Origin: Erinaceus europaeus
Taxonomy: Eukaryota > Chordata > Mammalia > Eulipotyphla > Erinaceidae
Assembly: GCF_950295315.1 (NCBI RefSeq)
Contig: NW_026647267.1
Coordinates: 112,644-176,643, forward strand
Length of the DNA: 64,000 bases
Direction: 5' to 3'
This document shows positions 23,220 to 33,955 of the stretch, piece by piece. The notes below the pieces were generated by a model. The model ran no database searches, had not been told where the DNA came from, and was given only the letters and a program-made list of their open reading frames with translations. A program made the position numbers and the translations under genes. How positions within the stretch are numbered: position 1 is the stretch's first letter; the number at the start of each line of letters is the position of its first letter.

Positions 23220-23720
23220 TTAAAGAGATTTATCGTAGTTAAGGCTTTTGCTAGCTGGATATTGGGGGGGGTACATTCCTCCTTTATCTTTACTTAATTG
23301 AGCCTTAAGGGTTTGATGGGCCTTCTTGACAATGCCTTGTCCCTGTGGATTATAGGGAATGTCTGTGGTATGAGTAATGTTCCAGAGGGAACAAAAATCT
23401 TTAAATTGTTTGCTGGTAAACATAGCCCCATTGTCAGTTTTCAGTTGAAGAGGTAAGCCCATTATAGCAGAACAGGTGAGTATATGGCTTATAAGCTTTT
23501 TAGAGCTTTCTCCCATCTGAGCTGTCACCCACATAAATTTAGAAAAGGTATCAATTGAGACAAACACATATTTTTGTTTGCCAAAGTTTGGTATGTGGGT
23601 GACATAAATTTGCCAAAGAGCATTGGCTTTTAAGCCTCGGGGATTAACCCCAAGAGTTTGAATAGCAGGTATTCTTATGAGACTTGCACAGGAAGAACAT
23701 GTAGCAAGGATATGTTTCAA
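23220..23720 (-). pseudogene. ERV integrase catalytic core remnant
   Basis: A 166-codon open stretch has CSSCASL near its start (zinc-finger end), THIPNFGKQKYVFVSIDTFS, LKTDNGAMFTS and YNPQGQGIV. The middle catalytic Asp (KTDNG) is present. The first acidic position is Tyr (WQIYVTH) and the Glu position is Lys (GIVKKAH), judged from the family DDE layout. Two of three catalytic residues are therefore lost. The 3' part runs out of frame. Confidence 0.85.
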
Positions 23721-23813
23721 CTGTGGTAAAGGAACATCAGGAAATCGAGCTCTAAGGCCTTTAAGATTAACATGGGTTAGGGAATGGAAGTCAGCAGGAT
23801 CAGAGACAGAGAC

Positions 23814-24329
23814 TTAGGAGAGTTCCTGTGGAGGCAAGGTGACCACTGCAGTATTCCCTTCGGACAGGGAACCAGGAAGAGGGCTGTGGGAACGAAGGTG
23901 TTGAACATACAGTGGTTGGGTTCGAGAACAGAGCGTAGAGGCGATTTGAATCAAGAGAGGGGAAAGTGGGTTGTCATCAATTCTCACATAAGAACGAGCA
24001 AGCCATGGAAGTAAGTTAACAGTATACACACTGTCAGAAAAAAGGTTGAAGGGTTCTGGTACAGCTTTTAATTCAAGGAAAACAGCATAAAGTTCTTTGT
24101 ACTGAGGGGAATTCTCAGGAAGTTCAGTAAAGAGAGGTTTAGGTGATTGTTTGTCTGGGTAATATATAAGGGCAGCAGCTCCCTTTATTCCACTGTCAGT
24201 GAAGACTGTAGGAGCAGAGGGGATGGGATCTTGAGAGAAAAGTTTAGGTACTAGTAGAGGCAAAAGAGGTAAAGAAGCTATCAATTTATTAGAAGGAAAA
24301 TGGTTATCTATTTGTCCTGGAAACCCCAC
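23814..24329 (-). pseudogene. ERV RNase H domain remnant
   Basis: A 171-codon open stretch contains VFTDSGIKGAAALIYY, the first RNase H Asp motif, then ELYAVFLELKAV (Glu) and LFSDSVYTVNLL (Asp), in the family order. It sits between reverse transcriptase and integrase as in pol. Confidence 0.8.
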
Positions 24330-25550
24330 AAACCTTATGGCAAAACGGGAATAGTGGCATATGAGCCACTCTGTATCTGTGAGAGAAAAAGGAAGAATAA
24401 TTAAATCCAGTTCTTTCCCTAAGACCTACACAGACCTATTTCTTCCTTGGCGAACCATGAATGCTAACCCATCTATCTCAGTGAGGAGTCTTGGAACTCT
24501 GCCTACTGGTGTGTGAAGCCACTCAAGAACCCCATGGTTCTGCCACAGTGCCCCCACTACTGTGGGGGGTGGAGTTAAAGATTAGAAGGTTTACCAGAGA
24601 GGAGGGGGAGAATCGAACAAGGTGTATGTCCTGGAGGGCCTGGTAAACCTTTCTAGTGCCAAGGAGGCCTCGGGAGTTAACATACGTTTTGAGGAGGACT
24701 GTTTGTTTCCTTTTTACAGGTCAAACAGTGGTTGGAGGCAGCTAGTAGGCAAGATAAAGACACTGCCTAAGCCAATTTAAATTTCCAAGAAAACTTTGTA
24801 AAGAAGCAAGATTAAGGTTAGAAGAAAAAGTAACACTAGGTTTTAAGGGATGAATTTGCATTAGAGAAACCTCTGAACCTAAGAAAGATATTGGAGGAAT
24901 TAGCTGTATCTTCTCAGGAGCTACATTAAGGCTGCTTTTCTTTAAGGCAGGAATGAGAAAATCACGTAGGGCACAGAGATCTGTATCTAATTCTTCCCAT
25001 ATTAAGACATCATCCATGTAGTGAAAAACATTAAGGCCCTTATGAATATATGGGAAAAGGGCAGATTTAACAGCCTCTTGACAAATTGTAGGACTGTTGG
25101 CCATGCCCTGGGGCAGCACCACCCATTCAAATCTGTCGGCAGGGCTGGTGTTATTAATAGAAGGAACAGAGAAGGCAAAACGTTTACAATCTTGCGGGTG
25201 CAAGGGAATAGAGAAAAAACAGTCTTGTATATCAGTAGCTATGATTGGAATTCCCATGGGAATTGCAGAAGCAAGAGGCAAACCCCTTTGGGGGGAGCCC
25301 CAGACCTGCATGGTTTTATTTACCGCATGGAGATCTTGGAGGAGGCACCATTTTCCCAAGCACTTTTTAATCACAAAGACAGGTGTATTCCATGGGCTTC
25401 AGGAATGACGAATGTGTCCCAAGGACAACTGCTCTCGGACGAGCTCTTTTAAAATTTCTAGCTTATCCCTAGGCAAAGGCCACTGTTCCATCCAGACAGG
25501 CTCATTAGAAAGCCAATCCAAACAGGGAGTTTGGTTACGAACAGTGGCAG
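24330..25550 (-). pseudogene. ERV reverse transcriptase remnant
   Basis: The main open part (24742-25374, 210 codons) has KKCLGKWCLLQDLHAVN, IATDIQDCFFSIPLHPQD, FEWVVLPQGMANSP and the catalytic box YMDD at its residues 119-122. Upstream, 25375-25550 holds the N-terminal part with a stop. Downstream, 24330-24741 is broken. The order and motifs are those of a retroviral RT. Confidence 0.88.
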
Positions 25551-25790
25551 TTAGTATTGGGGGTGCTGATTAGATCTAGTCTCGCAGGAATGGGTGTTAC
25601 GCTCTGCAGAGGCATCTGTGGATATCCTAATATCAAGGCATTCCAGAAGATCCCTGCCCAGTAGGTTGGTGCTAATATCAGCTACCAAAGGGCGGAAGTG
25701 TCCGGTAGTCCCTTCAGGGTCTTCCCACGTAAGCGAATCTCGTGTGAGAAAGGCTTGGGTCAACCCTCCAACTCTGTGTAAATGGGGTCC
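25551..25790 (-). pseudogene. ERV protease C-terminal remnant
   Basis: VADISTNLLGRDLLECL matches the conserved end of retroviral protease (GRDLL), directly upstream of RT. The active-site part is deleted. Confidence 0.75.
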
Positions 25791-25848
25791 TGGAAGGAGT
25801 TCCCAATTCTGGGGAACCTCTGCTTGCCTTAAAATTGTCTTTTCTGTT

Positions 25849-25891
25849 GACTACATAGCAGATGTGACTACATCTACACAATTTCCCAGCA
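25849..25891 (-). repeat. 5' LTR remnant (43 bp)
   Basis: It aligns with the 5' end of the 3' LTR (20480-20522) with four mismatches, three of them G-to-A on the + strand. It is joined directly to protease sequence by a deletion. Confidence 0.75.
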
Positions 25892-26094
25892 TGCTGGGGC
25901 TGACCAATTTGATTCAGTGGGTTTGTTCACAAGAGCCCAAGGGTTCCCAAGGACCCAAGGATAAAATAAAGGAAGGAATTTCTTTATTTCACTCTACATT
26001 TGTGATTTGTATTCTCTCTCTCTTTCTCTCTCCCCTCCCCCTCTCTCCCCCCCTCCCCCCTCTCACTCTGTCCCTCTCTCTCTTTTGGGCTTCA
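25892..26094 (+). repeat. Possible opposing LTR fragment with CT-rich tract
   Basis: It starts TGCTGGGGCTGACC and carries AATAAAGG at 25965-25972. A TTTCACTCTACATTTGTG segment, a 100-bp CT-rich run and GGGCTTCA follow. The layout is LTR-like on the + strand, but there is no second copy here to confirm it. Confidence 0.35.
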
Positions 26095-26129
26095 CACATG
26101 TATAGTTTTAGTGCTCCTCAGCTGATTTA

Positions 26130-26400
26130 TTTTCCCCCACCAGGGTTATTACTAGGGTTTTGTGTCAATGTGATGACTCCATAGCTCCAGGTAGTTGTTT
26201 CCCCCCCCCCCCACACTATTTCTTTTTCTGATATAGGAGAGAAATATAGAGAGGGAAAGAGAGACACCTACTACATTGTTCCACCACTTATGAAGCTTCC
26301 CTTCTTGCGGGGGGAGGGAGACCTAGAACTTGAATCTGGTAGCTCCTTGTGCATCATAGCTTGTGTGCCCTACTGGGTGTGCCATATTCCAAACCATCAT
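26130..26400 (-). mobile_element. SINE-A copy, old
   Basis: A CCACCAGGGTTATTACTAGG start, a C run, and a GA-rich body with GAGACACCTACTACATTGTT. The head ends CTGGGTGTGCCATATTCC. Confidence 0.75.
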
Positions 26401-26564
26401 GGGCCTTTTTTTTTTTTTAATGAGACTGATGTAGGGAGAGACTCCATGTCACCAGTTTCCCCCAGTGCCATAGTACCTGTGGTGCTGGTCTTCGAAGTTA
26501 CCACATGCATTAGGTAGGGTGCATACTGTACTCCATGATTTTCTCCCTAGACACTCAATAAGCT

Positions 26565-26790
26565 GTTATTTAGTTTTAATTTTTTAAAAAAATTATTGGG
26601 GGTGAGGTTATTGGTTTACAGTAGTCTTTGACACATAGCCACAACCCCTTGTCTCCCTTGATTTCTGTCTGGGAGATACTTGCTCCCCCATCATGGGGTC
26701 CCTTTTCCCATCATGCATCAGGACTCCACTGATCCCTTCATCCCATCTCTTTCCTTTCTTCCACAGAGTCCTCTGGATAAGCTCTTTTTT
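26565..26790 (-). mobile_element. Probable L1 3' UTR fragment
   Basis: A T-rich start followed by CA/CT-rich text of the type found in L1 3' ends. It is not collinear with the other copies here, so the assignment is tentative. Confidence 0.35.
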
Positions 26791-26969
26791 TAAACTTCAT
26801 TTTTTTCTCAGGCAGGACTGTTTACTAGTTACATTAGAAGCATTTAATTATACCTTAAAAATTTTATGCAAGGGTAGCTTAAGAAACTAAAATAATGTGG
26901 ATTAAATAATCTTTTTTACAATTCAATTTTTTATTATCATAAGTTCTTTTTTTAAATCTCTCTCTCTCT

Positions 26970-27308
26970 TTTTTTTTTTTTTGCCTCTAGAGTTATCCCT
27001 GGAGCTCTGTGCCTGCACTACAAATCCACTGCTCTTGGCAGCTATTTTTCCCATTTTTTGCCCTTGTTGTGCTTGTTGTAGTTGTTACTGTTGTCATAGC
27101 TGTTGTTGTTGGATAGGACAGAGAGAAACTGAGAGAGGAGGGGAAGATGGTGGGAGGAGAGAAAGATAGACACCTGCAGACTTGCTTCACTGCTTGCAAA
27201 GTGACTCACCTGCAGGTGGGGAGCCGGGGGCTCAAACTGGGATCCTTATGCTGGCCCTTTTGCTTTGCGCCATATGCTCTTAACCCACTGAACTATCTCC
27301 CAGCCCCC
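26970..27308 (-). mobile_element. SINE-A copy, full length
   Basis: A poly-T start, GCCTCTAGAGTTATCCCTGG, a GA-rich body with ACACCTGCAGACTTGCTTCA, and the head end CTATCTCCCAGCCCCC. Confidence 0.9.
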
Positions 27309-27361
27309 ATGGTAAGTTCTACATTAAGAATGACAAGAGTCACATGTTGAAAGTAAATGAA

Positions 27362-27560
27362 GGGGCCAGGCAATGGCATACTCTGTTGAGCACAACATTA
27401 TAGCATGCAAGGACTGGGTTCAAAACCCACTCCCCACCTGCAGGGGAGGAAACTTCACAAATAGGGAAGCAGGTTTCTTGATTCCCCACCTCAGTCTCCC
27501 CGCTCCCATCTTAACTTCTGTCTGTCCAGCATAAAATATTAAAAAGAAAAAGAAATGTCT
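27362..27560 (+). mobile_element. SINE-A copy without tail module
   Basis: A head GGGGCCAGGCAATGGCATAC, B-box-like GGGTTCAAAACCC, GGAAGCAGGTTTCTTGATTC, and an A-rich tail. Confidence 0.85.
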
Positions 27561-27715
27561 TGGTATATTGAAAAAAAAAAGCAAATTAAAAATCTCACAT
27601 ACTTTTGTATTATGATATTTATCAATTTAGACATAATCCTTTTTTTCTGTTTTGACCTGCATATCAAGACAAAAGACAACATCTGGCTTCTCAGGTAACT
27701 TGTCTCTCTTTGCAG

Positions 27716-27798
27716 GCCAACCTTATCAGTGAAGATATTGAAAGTGCAATCAGTGACAGTAAAGGAGGGAAACAGAAGAGGCGGCCTGAGGCCCTGAG
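27716..27798 (+). CDS. EPS8: EPS8 coding exon 6 (end of PTB domain)
   Basis: The exon is 83 nt and reads ANLISEDIESAISDSKGGKQ then KRRPEAL, ending with AG of a split Arg codon. The IESAISDSK stretch is the C-terminal PTB helix (approximately residues 173-199). The acceptor tttgcag is strong and the donor is GTAATA. Confidence 0.96.
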
Positions 27799-27894
27799 GT
27801 AATAGCATTCAAAGACACTAGAGGGTGGAGTCGCCTTGCCTTGCTCTCTCGTCTTCTCCATTTAGAAAATGTAGTAAGAGTTATTTTCTTTAAA

Positions 27895-28085
27895 ATAAAA
27901 AAAAGTATCTCTATATTTGAAAGAGACAGAAAGGAACCAAGAGGGGAAAGAGAGATGTAGAGGAAGAACGAGACATTTGTAGCACTGCGTCACTGCTTGT
28001 GAAGCATTCCCTCACTGCAGGTGAGGACCAGGGATTCGAACCTGGGTCCTTGCACTCAACAGGGTGTACCTCCACCTGACCTCAG
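27895..28085 (-). mobile_element. SINE-A copy without tail module
   Basis: A GA-rich body with GCACTGCGTCACTGCTTGTG and an inverted B-box region GGATTCGAACCTGGGTCC. The head ends CTCCACCTGACCTC. Confidence 0.8.
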
Positions 28086-28234
28086 GAAAAGTCATTTTCA
28101 TCAAAGGTATATTAATTCCTTTTTTTTTTTTTAACAGATTAGAATCTGTAATCCCAATTTGGGTGTTCTCTTAGATTTGTCAATCTGTTGGTGCAGCTCA
28201 GCTCTTCATACTTTCGTTCTTTTTCAGTTTTTAA

Positions 28235-28410
28235 AATTTGTTATTTATTTACTAATGAAACTAAGAGAGAGAGAGAAAGAGAGGGAAGGGGAGGGAGTTC
28301 AGAGCACTGCTTAGCTCTGGCTAGTGGCGGTGCTAAGGGTGGAACATGAGAACTCAGAAACGCAGGCAGGAAAGTCTTTCACCTAACCATTCTATTGTTT
28401 CCCCAGTCCT
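28235..28410 (-). mobile_element. SINE fragment, old
   Basis: TTATTTATTTACTAATG and a GA-rich body are followed by GCACTGCTTAGCTCTGGCTA, which resembles an inverted SINE-B-type segment. Confidence 0.5.
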
Positions 28411-28639
28411 TGTTCTTTTTCTGGACATTGACTTCTTCCAAGCATATTGTCACGTGAAAGATGAAAGACATTTTAAGGGATTACAAATGTATTTTAAGAA
28501 TGTTGAGTGCTTAACAGCCTTTCCAAATCATAGATGACCTAGCAAAAACAAAACAAAAACCTAAACCTAGCTTTTATCTTAAATTTGCATTTTTTTTGTA
28601 TTTAGTATAATACACACACACACACGATGGTAACTTTTG

Positions 28640-28892
28640 TTTATTATTATGATCATTATTTCTTTGTTGTCATCAGAGTTATAGGGTTATCTTTTTCTTT
28701 TCTAAGTTTATTTGATAGAACAGAGAGAAATTATAGGAGGATGGGAAGATAGAGAGGGAAAGAGACACCTGCAGACCTGCTTCACCACTCAGGAAACCTC
28801 CCCCCCCCCAGCAGGTGGGAACGGGCTAGAACCCAGGTCCTTGCACATGGTAATGTCTGCGTTCAACTGGGTGTGGCACTGCTCGGCCCCCT
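28640..28892 (-). mobile_element. SINE-A copy, old
   Basis: The body has GACACCTGCAGACCTGCTTC, a C run and GGGCTAGAACCCAGGTCC. The head ends GGCACTGCTCGGCCCCC. Confidence 0.8.
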
Positions 28893-29040
28893 AGAAATAC
28901 ACATAATGGGATGGCTAGGAATTCCTTTCCCTTCTACCCTTTGACATAATTCCTGTTGAGGCTGAAGAATGCCTTGAGCCAGCCTAGGAGCCCTGGGAGT
29001 TACAGAGGGTGAATATTCAATTTGTTGATATCACTTTTAG

Positions 29041-29177
29041 GATGATTTCCAAAGCAGACCCTGGCATTCCACCTCCACCAAGAGCTCCTGCACCTGTGCC
29101 CCCTGGGACTGTGACCCAGGTGGATGTTAGAAGCCGTGTGGCCGCCTGGTCTGCATGGGCAGCCGACCAAGGGGATT
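29041..29177 (+). CDS. EPS8: EPS8 coding exon 7 (proline-rich linker)
   Basis: The exon is 137 nt and completes Arg. It reads MISKADPGIPPPPRAPAPVP then PGTVTQVDVRSRVAAWSAWA and ADQGD, ending with T of a split Phe codon at GTGAGT. The PPPPRAPAPVPP run is a potential SH3 ligand in the linker after the PTB domain (approximately residues 200-245). Confidence 0.96.
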
Positions 29178-31653
29178 GTGAGTATTTCTGTGAACTGTTG
29201 CTTACTACACAGTTAGGTAGGGCTGTGGTGTGGTTCATACTTTCAGACACTCTGGCAGTGATTTCTGAGCTTAAGTTTGAGGTTAGTTTAAAAATATATA
29301 ATTCTTTAATAAAACAGTAGATCTTAAGGAAATTAAAAGCACATTGAGAGTATTATCTTTGAGGGACTCAATCATTTAGCAAATATAAAATTAAGACTAG
29401 CATCTTTTTAAGTGCACTCAGAGGGAAGTTTGCTAACTATTAAAATACAGTAATAAAATATATTTCATACTCAAACCAGAGACCTAGCAATATATATTTT
29501 AAATAAAAACATTATAACTAGGATTCTTTTATCATCTTATCATTGCCCTCTTTCGGACAAATTAGTTGTGGTTACTTGGAAAATACATCATGACAGTGGT
29601 AGGACAGTGGGAAAGATGGGAAGAAATTCCCCATCTATTTTAACTTGTCAAGTTGTGCCTCTGTAGATAATATGTAACCTTGACATTCTTTAAAAAAAGC
29701 AAACAATCATACCAGAGAACTTACTGTAACTTTTTAACTGTCAGCATATTTTACTGTACCTAAGGTTTTTCTTAACTGGAAACTGCCTTTGAATATAGAG
29801 GGTTCAATCCCTTTATTTTCAGGGTGAAAACATTGTTGTCCAGAGAGTTTGAATTTGATAAAGACTAGAGCCTCACTCTGCATCTGACATAATTCTTGCT
29901 GAAAAAGGGAGACTTCTTCAACCAATGATCCTTTATCTGGAATGGTACTGTTTATCCAGGACATGTAGCAGTGAAGTTAACTAAGAGAATTTGATTGCCA
30001 AGATGAAGGACATTAGACTCTCTGGGAGTTTGGCGAAAGCCAAGTCAGAGTCTACTGACTCCGAGGTCTCTGTGCTTCAACTTCAGTTTGAAAATGGATG
30101 TGTGTGTATTTCATGAATGCACATATACCACCTTTCTAGTTCTAGATATATACTATCTTTCTAATAATAGTTCTTCTGAAGGCCCTATGTGACTCAGGTG
30201 GGCCAAAAGTTTTGAATTCTTGTGGTAGCTCTTGACTGCCAATGATGATCTCTGTAGAGTAGTCACAGGGGGTTCTTAGGAGTAGCAGAGACCTCACAAA
30301 CCTCTTATCTTGTCCTCCAAATGATAATTGAGGACCATCTGGAATTCTTGATACTGTATCTCAAATTCACATTGTTTTCTTTAGTTCACTATAGCCAAGA
30401 TAGCAGCAGCTAACCATGTCTAAGATGGCAGCTAACTGGAAAGATTTCATTCATATAAATTCTAATTATGTTAAAGTACTTAACAGCCACTAATTAAATT
30501 GTGTAAGACTCAGGGATTTCACCTTTGTTTGTTGGCAAGTAAAAATCCATGTATGGATAAAGTCGACATAGAAGAGGCATAGTGATACCATTTTCAACAT
30601 GTTGTACATTTCTGTATATTGAACATCTTGAGTCCTGATGCTCTATCATGACTTGAAGTCCCGTTAATGATGATACATTTGTCCTGTTCTTTCCATACAT
30701 TTTCCAGCCATTTCATCTTCTGCAAAATCTCTGTACAACTCTTTTTGTGGTGGTATTAATTAACTTTATGCCAGGAATTATTTCATTAAATTAACCTTAT
30801 AATTGACATCCTGCTAACTGAGCTAACTTCTTTCTTTCTGGGATGGTCTTAAATGCATTTTCTTTTAATTTGCAAATTCCATTAGGCACTTATACTTTTA
30901 AAGCATATGAATTAAAGTTAATGAGCTTCATGTTGTGGGTTTTAACAGTTACACGTAGGAGTTTAAGAAATGCTTTACAGGGGGCCAGGTGGTGGCGCAC
31001 CTGCTTGAGCGCACATGTTACAGTGCTCTAGGACCCAGTTTCAAGCCCCTGGTCCCCACCTGAAGGGGGAAAGCTTCACAAGTGGTGAAGCAGTGCTGCA
31101 GGTGTCTCTCTGTCTCTCTCCTTCTCTATCGCTCCCTTCCCTCTCAATTTCTGACTGTCTCTATCCAACAAATAAAAGATTTAAAAAAATTTAAAAAAAA
31201 GAAATGCTTTACTGTCAAACTGCCCCCCCCCAATGTGATCATACTGTTGGAATGCGTTTACAAGTGAGTTTAGTTGCATTAGAACTTAGTCAGTCACATT
31301 TTAAGAAATAGTCCTTAATTGCTGGTCTGTATTTTTTTTTCTTGTGCAGGAATTAAAGGGTGCTAAGTTAAGTTTGGTTTCACAGGGAGTTGACACAGAG
31401 AAGAGGTAGTCATGGGGAAAATTGTAGAGAACACAACTTCATGTAGATAAGACCAGTACTTCAGTGCTCACCAAGTATCACGCTCCATCTGCCATTTTGC
31501 TGCAAAGATATGCAGACAAGTCTGGTTTTGATTGTGTATCCAGAGGAAGGATTCCCTTTTGCACACTTCTCTAGCCAGTTTTCATATGAAATCACCTTCT
31601 GCTTCTGCAACTAGCTTTACTTCATGACTCTCTGTCTCTCTCTTTCTTTTCAG
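29178..31653 (+). other. EPS8: EPS8 intron 7
   Basis: Mostly unique sequence, with one SINE at 30980-31202. I do not recognise anything in 29178-30975; an open stretch at 29734-29964 (- strand, 76 codons) has no family I can name. Confidence 0.8.
30980..31202 (+). mobile_element. SINE-A copy without tail module
   Basis: GGGCCAGGTGGTGGCGCACC head, AGTTTCAAGCCCC at the B-box position, GTGAAGCAGTGCTGCAGGTG, a TC-rich body, then an AAATAAAAGATTTAAAAA tail. Confidence 0.88.
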
Positions 31654-31727
31654 TTGAGAAACCAAGGCAGTATCATGAGCAGGAAGAAACCCCAGAGATG
31701 GTGGCAGCCCGAATTGACAGAGATGTG
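31654..31727 (+). CDS. EPS8: EPS8 coding exon 8
   Basis: The exon is 74 nt. It completes Phe and reads EKPRQYHEQEETPEMVAARI then DRDV, ending in phase at GTGAGT (approximately residues 246-270). Confidence 0.95.
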
Positions 31728-31931
31728 GTGAGTACAGTATTCTTCTGTACTTCATTAGCTCTGCTCTAAAGAAGAAAAAGAAAACCACAAAAATGAGGTG
31801 AATGAAAGAAAAAGTTTTGTGGGAGCTATTTTCTCTTTCCAATAGTATTTGTAACTTGGAACTATGTTTCTCAAGTACTTTTGCATTTATTAAAATATTT
31901 ATAGGGTATAGTCTTGACTTATATTAGAATT

Positions 31932-32035
31932 AACATTTTTTAAATAATTTTTATTAGTGATTTAATAATGAACTGACAAGATTGTAATTTAAGTGGGCAC
32001 AATTCCATACAATTCCCACCACCAGAGTTCCATGT
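31932..32035 (-). mobile_element. L1 3'-terminal fragment
   Basis: T-rich start, then GGGCACAATTCCATACAATTCCCACCACC, matching the extreme 3' end of the L1 3' UTR. It is about 100 bp only. Confidence 0.65.
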
Positions 32036-32714
32036 AATTAACATTTTAAATAATTTACAAAGGGATTAAATCTGAATCATTACATTTTTCTCTTATAGTT
32101 CATTATTGAGATATCTTTAATATTTCTTCCTAACACTTACTATAAACATTTCGTACTATCTGGAAGACAAAACTTAAGTGGCATTTTAAAGACAGATATT
32201 TACATTTCAGTGCTTTCATTTCTCTAGTAATTTTCTTGCGGAATTGAGTGCCTTATGATGTCTTTATAACGTAGGTTGGGGAGCTAGGGGAGAGGCTCAG
32301 GAGTCTCCTCCTTGGGGTGTCTAATTCTTCATACTAATCTAAACAAAGTATTGGAGCTAAGACCATGATTTCAAGCATTTTAAGCTTTTTTTTTATTCAG
32401 GAAAGGTGAAAGCATGTGCACAGAGAGACACGTGGGCAAAAAAGGCGGCGTGGCAATGGAGTTGGGCTCTTTCATGTGCTTCTTAAGCTTCAACTTTCCT
32501 GCTCTTCTAAGCCATACCTACTCCTATTACAGCTTTCCGTCTCTCAAGTCCTATCTGGGAAAAATTAGTGAGTGTCTACAGGGAATAGTAGAATTATGTA
32601 GGTACAGAATGTAAAAGTCCCAATGAAACCCATGTATAAAAAGACAAATCAAAAAAAAAAAAGAAGAAAGAAAAAGTGTCCAATTTCACATTTATGAAAG
32701 GAAATCAATTAGAC

Positions 32715-32905
32715 TGGCAAACTAGCTCACATAGATGATGTACTGTCTCTGCCATGTGGATGACTCTAGATTGAGCCCCACACCCAGCTAATTGGTAGGT
32801 TAAACCTTGGTACCATAGAGTGTTTCCCTATCTGTATCTGTCTCTGTCTAGGAAAAAACAAAAAAAGAAATCAGCCTGGAGCAGTGAAGCCCCAGTAATG
32901 AAAAG
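32715..32905 (+). mobile_element. Old SINE copy
   Basis: GGCAAACTAGCTCACATAGA head, B-box-like GATTGAGCCCCAC, then a short TC-rich part and an A-rich tail followed by a relic tail module (GGAGCAGTGAAGCCCCAGTA). Confidence 0.6.
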
Positions 32906-33510
32906 ATAAACAATGGAAAAGGAAGTCAGTAATGACTTAATAGGATAAGAGATACTTAAAGCTGATAATACCTAGAAGCACAGTACACCATGAATCCTGT
33001 TTCTACCAAGTAGAAACTCTGAATCATACATTTTACTGCAGGTGATCCATTTGTTTATGAAGTTAACCACAACATTCTTAATCCTTAATTCCATGAACCA
33101 GAGCTGCATGTGCTTTATTGATACTTTTACTAGAGAAGCAACTTGATGTCTAATAAAATAAATGTTTTTGTGATTTTGTTCCTTTAACTTTGTGTGAGAA
33201 AACACCATGAGGAAATTAAGAGTAGTTGTAAATACTTAATAATCAAAATAGAGTGGCATTGCAGCATTGTAAATAGAGTGAAATTAAGTTCAAGAAAAAT
33301 GTAAATAGCAGAATTTCCCCACAGCTATACTTTATTATTTTTTTCATAATAAAGTAAATTTTTATAATAAAATAATCATAAGTAATGAACTTGAAATTTA
33401 CATGTATGAAATTTTTTGACATTCCAGTTTTCCTTTTACTTACTAACAATGTGTGTAAGTAAGGCAAAATAAGTTTGCTTTATGCCTTAGTCTGTAATTT
33501 TTAATTCCAG

Positions 33511-33637
33511 CAAATCTTAAACCACATCTTGGATGACATTGAATTTTTTATCACCAAACTTCAAAAAGCAGCAGAAGCATATTCTGAGCTTTCAAAAAGG
33601 AAGAAAACTAAAAAGGGTAAAAAGAAGGGACCAGGTG
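33511..33637 (+). CDS. EPS8: EPS8 coding exon 9
   Basis: The exon is 127 nt and reads [20 protein letters not shown] then [20 protein letters not shown] and PG, ending with G of a split Glu codon at GTAAGT. The first part is an amphipathic helix. The [10 protein letters not shown] run is strongly basic (approximately residues 271-312). Confidence 0.96.
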
Positions 33638-33759
33638 GTAAGTTGGATTTTCTTCCTTTAAAAAGAAAGATAAATCATTAGTATTTATATAATGCCTACT
33701 ATTTGTTTTGCAAGTATGCCTTATTTTATTTCACAACTTCTATGAGAAATAATTGTGTG

Positions 33760-33955
33760 TATGTGTGTGTGAGTAGAGGAGGGGGAGGGGGGATATTATT
33801 GAAATGAGATTGCAGGCAATCTAGGCTCACGTCCTGGCACTACATAGGAGGGGCTGTGGGGTTGATGAAGCGCTGATGCTAGGATATCTCTTCCTGTCTG
33901 AATGAAAAAGCCGTCTAGTGCATGCATAAGGTTCTAGCTCTGCAAAAATCAAAAA
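33760..33955 (+). mobile_element. Possible degenerate SINE
   Basis: GTGTGT and GA-rich text is followed by GATGAAGCGCTGATGCTAGG and CTTCCTGTCTGAATGAAAA, weakly like a SINE body. It is tentative. Confidence 0.3.

Larger units (their letters stand above)
20041..25891 (-). mobile_element. Decayed betaretrovirus-like endogenous retrovirus (ERV class II)
   Basis: Read on the - strand, the order is a 43-bp 5' LTR remnant (25849-25891), the end of protease, reverse transcriptase, RNase H, integrase, about 2.5 kb of unassigned sequence, a polypurine tract and a full 3' LTR (20041-20522). Most of the 5' LTR, the leader, gag and most of pro are deleted. The pol fragments fall in all three frames and contain stops, so nothing is functional. 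Protease and integrase residue patterns resemble betaretroviruses. I see no recognisable env. No matching target-site duplication flanks the element. It lies antisense to EPS8 in intron 5. Confidence 0.88.
16670..27715 (+). other. EPS8: EPS8 intron 5 (11 kb, ERV-bearing)
   Basis: Unique AT-rich sequence runs from 16670 to 17710. After it come an L1 3' end, SINEs, the ERV (20041-25891) and further SINEs up to 27560. The 19575-20040 stretch before the ERV is unique, and the final 150 bp lead to a strong tctctctttgcag acceptor. Confidence 0.85.
27799..29040 (+). other. EPS8: EPS8 intron 6
   Basis: SINE-like elements lie at 27895-28085, 28235-28410 and 28640-28890, with a short (CA)n at 28612-28626. 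The remainder is unique. Confidence 0.85.
31728..33510 (+). other. EPS8: EPS8 intron 8
   Basis: It contains a short L1 end (31932-32035) and an old SINE (32715-32905). The rest is unique AT-rich sequence. Confidence 0.85.

Noticed and set aside
25021..25452. 143-codon open frame on the + strand
   Set aside because: It is the complement shadow of the ERV reverse transcriptase remnant.
29009..29320. 103-codon open frame on the + strand
   Set aside because: It is EPS8 exon 7 with intron read-through past the GTGAGT donor.
29734..29964. 76-codon antisense open frame in intron 7
   Set aside because: No family recognised, no splice or promoter context; kept only as unassigned intron.
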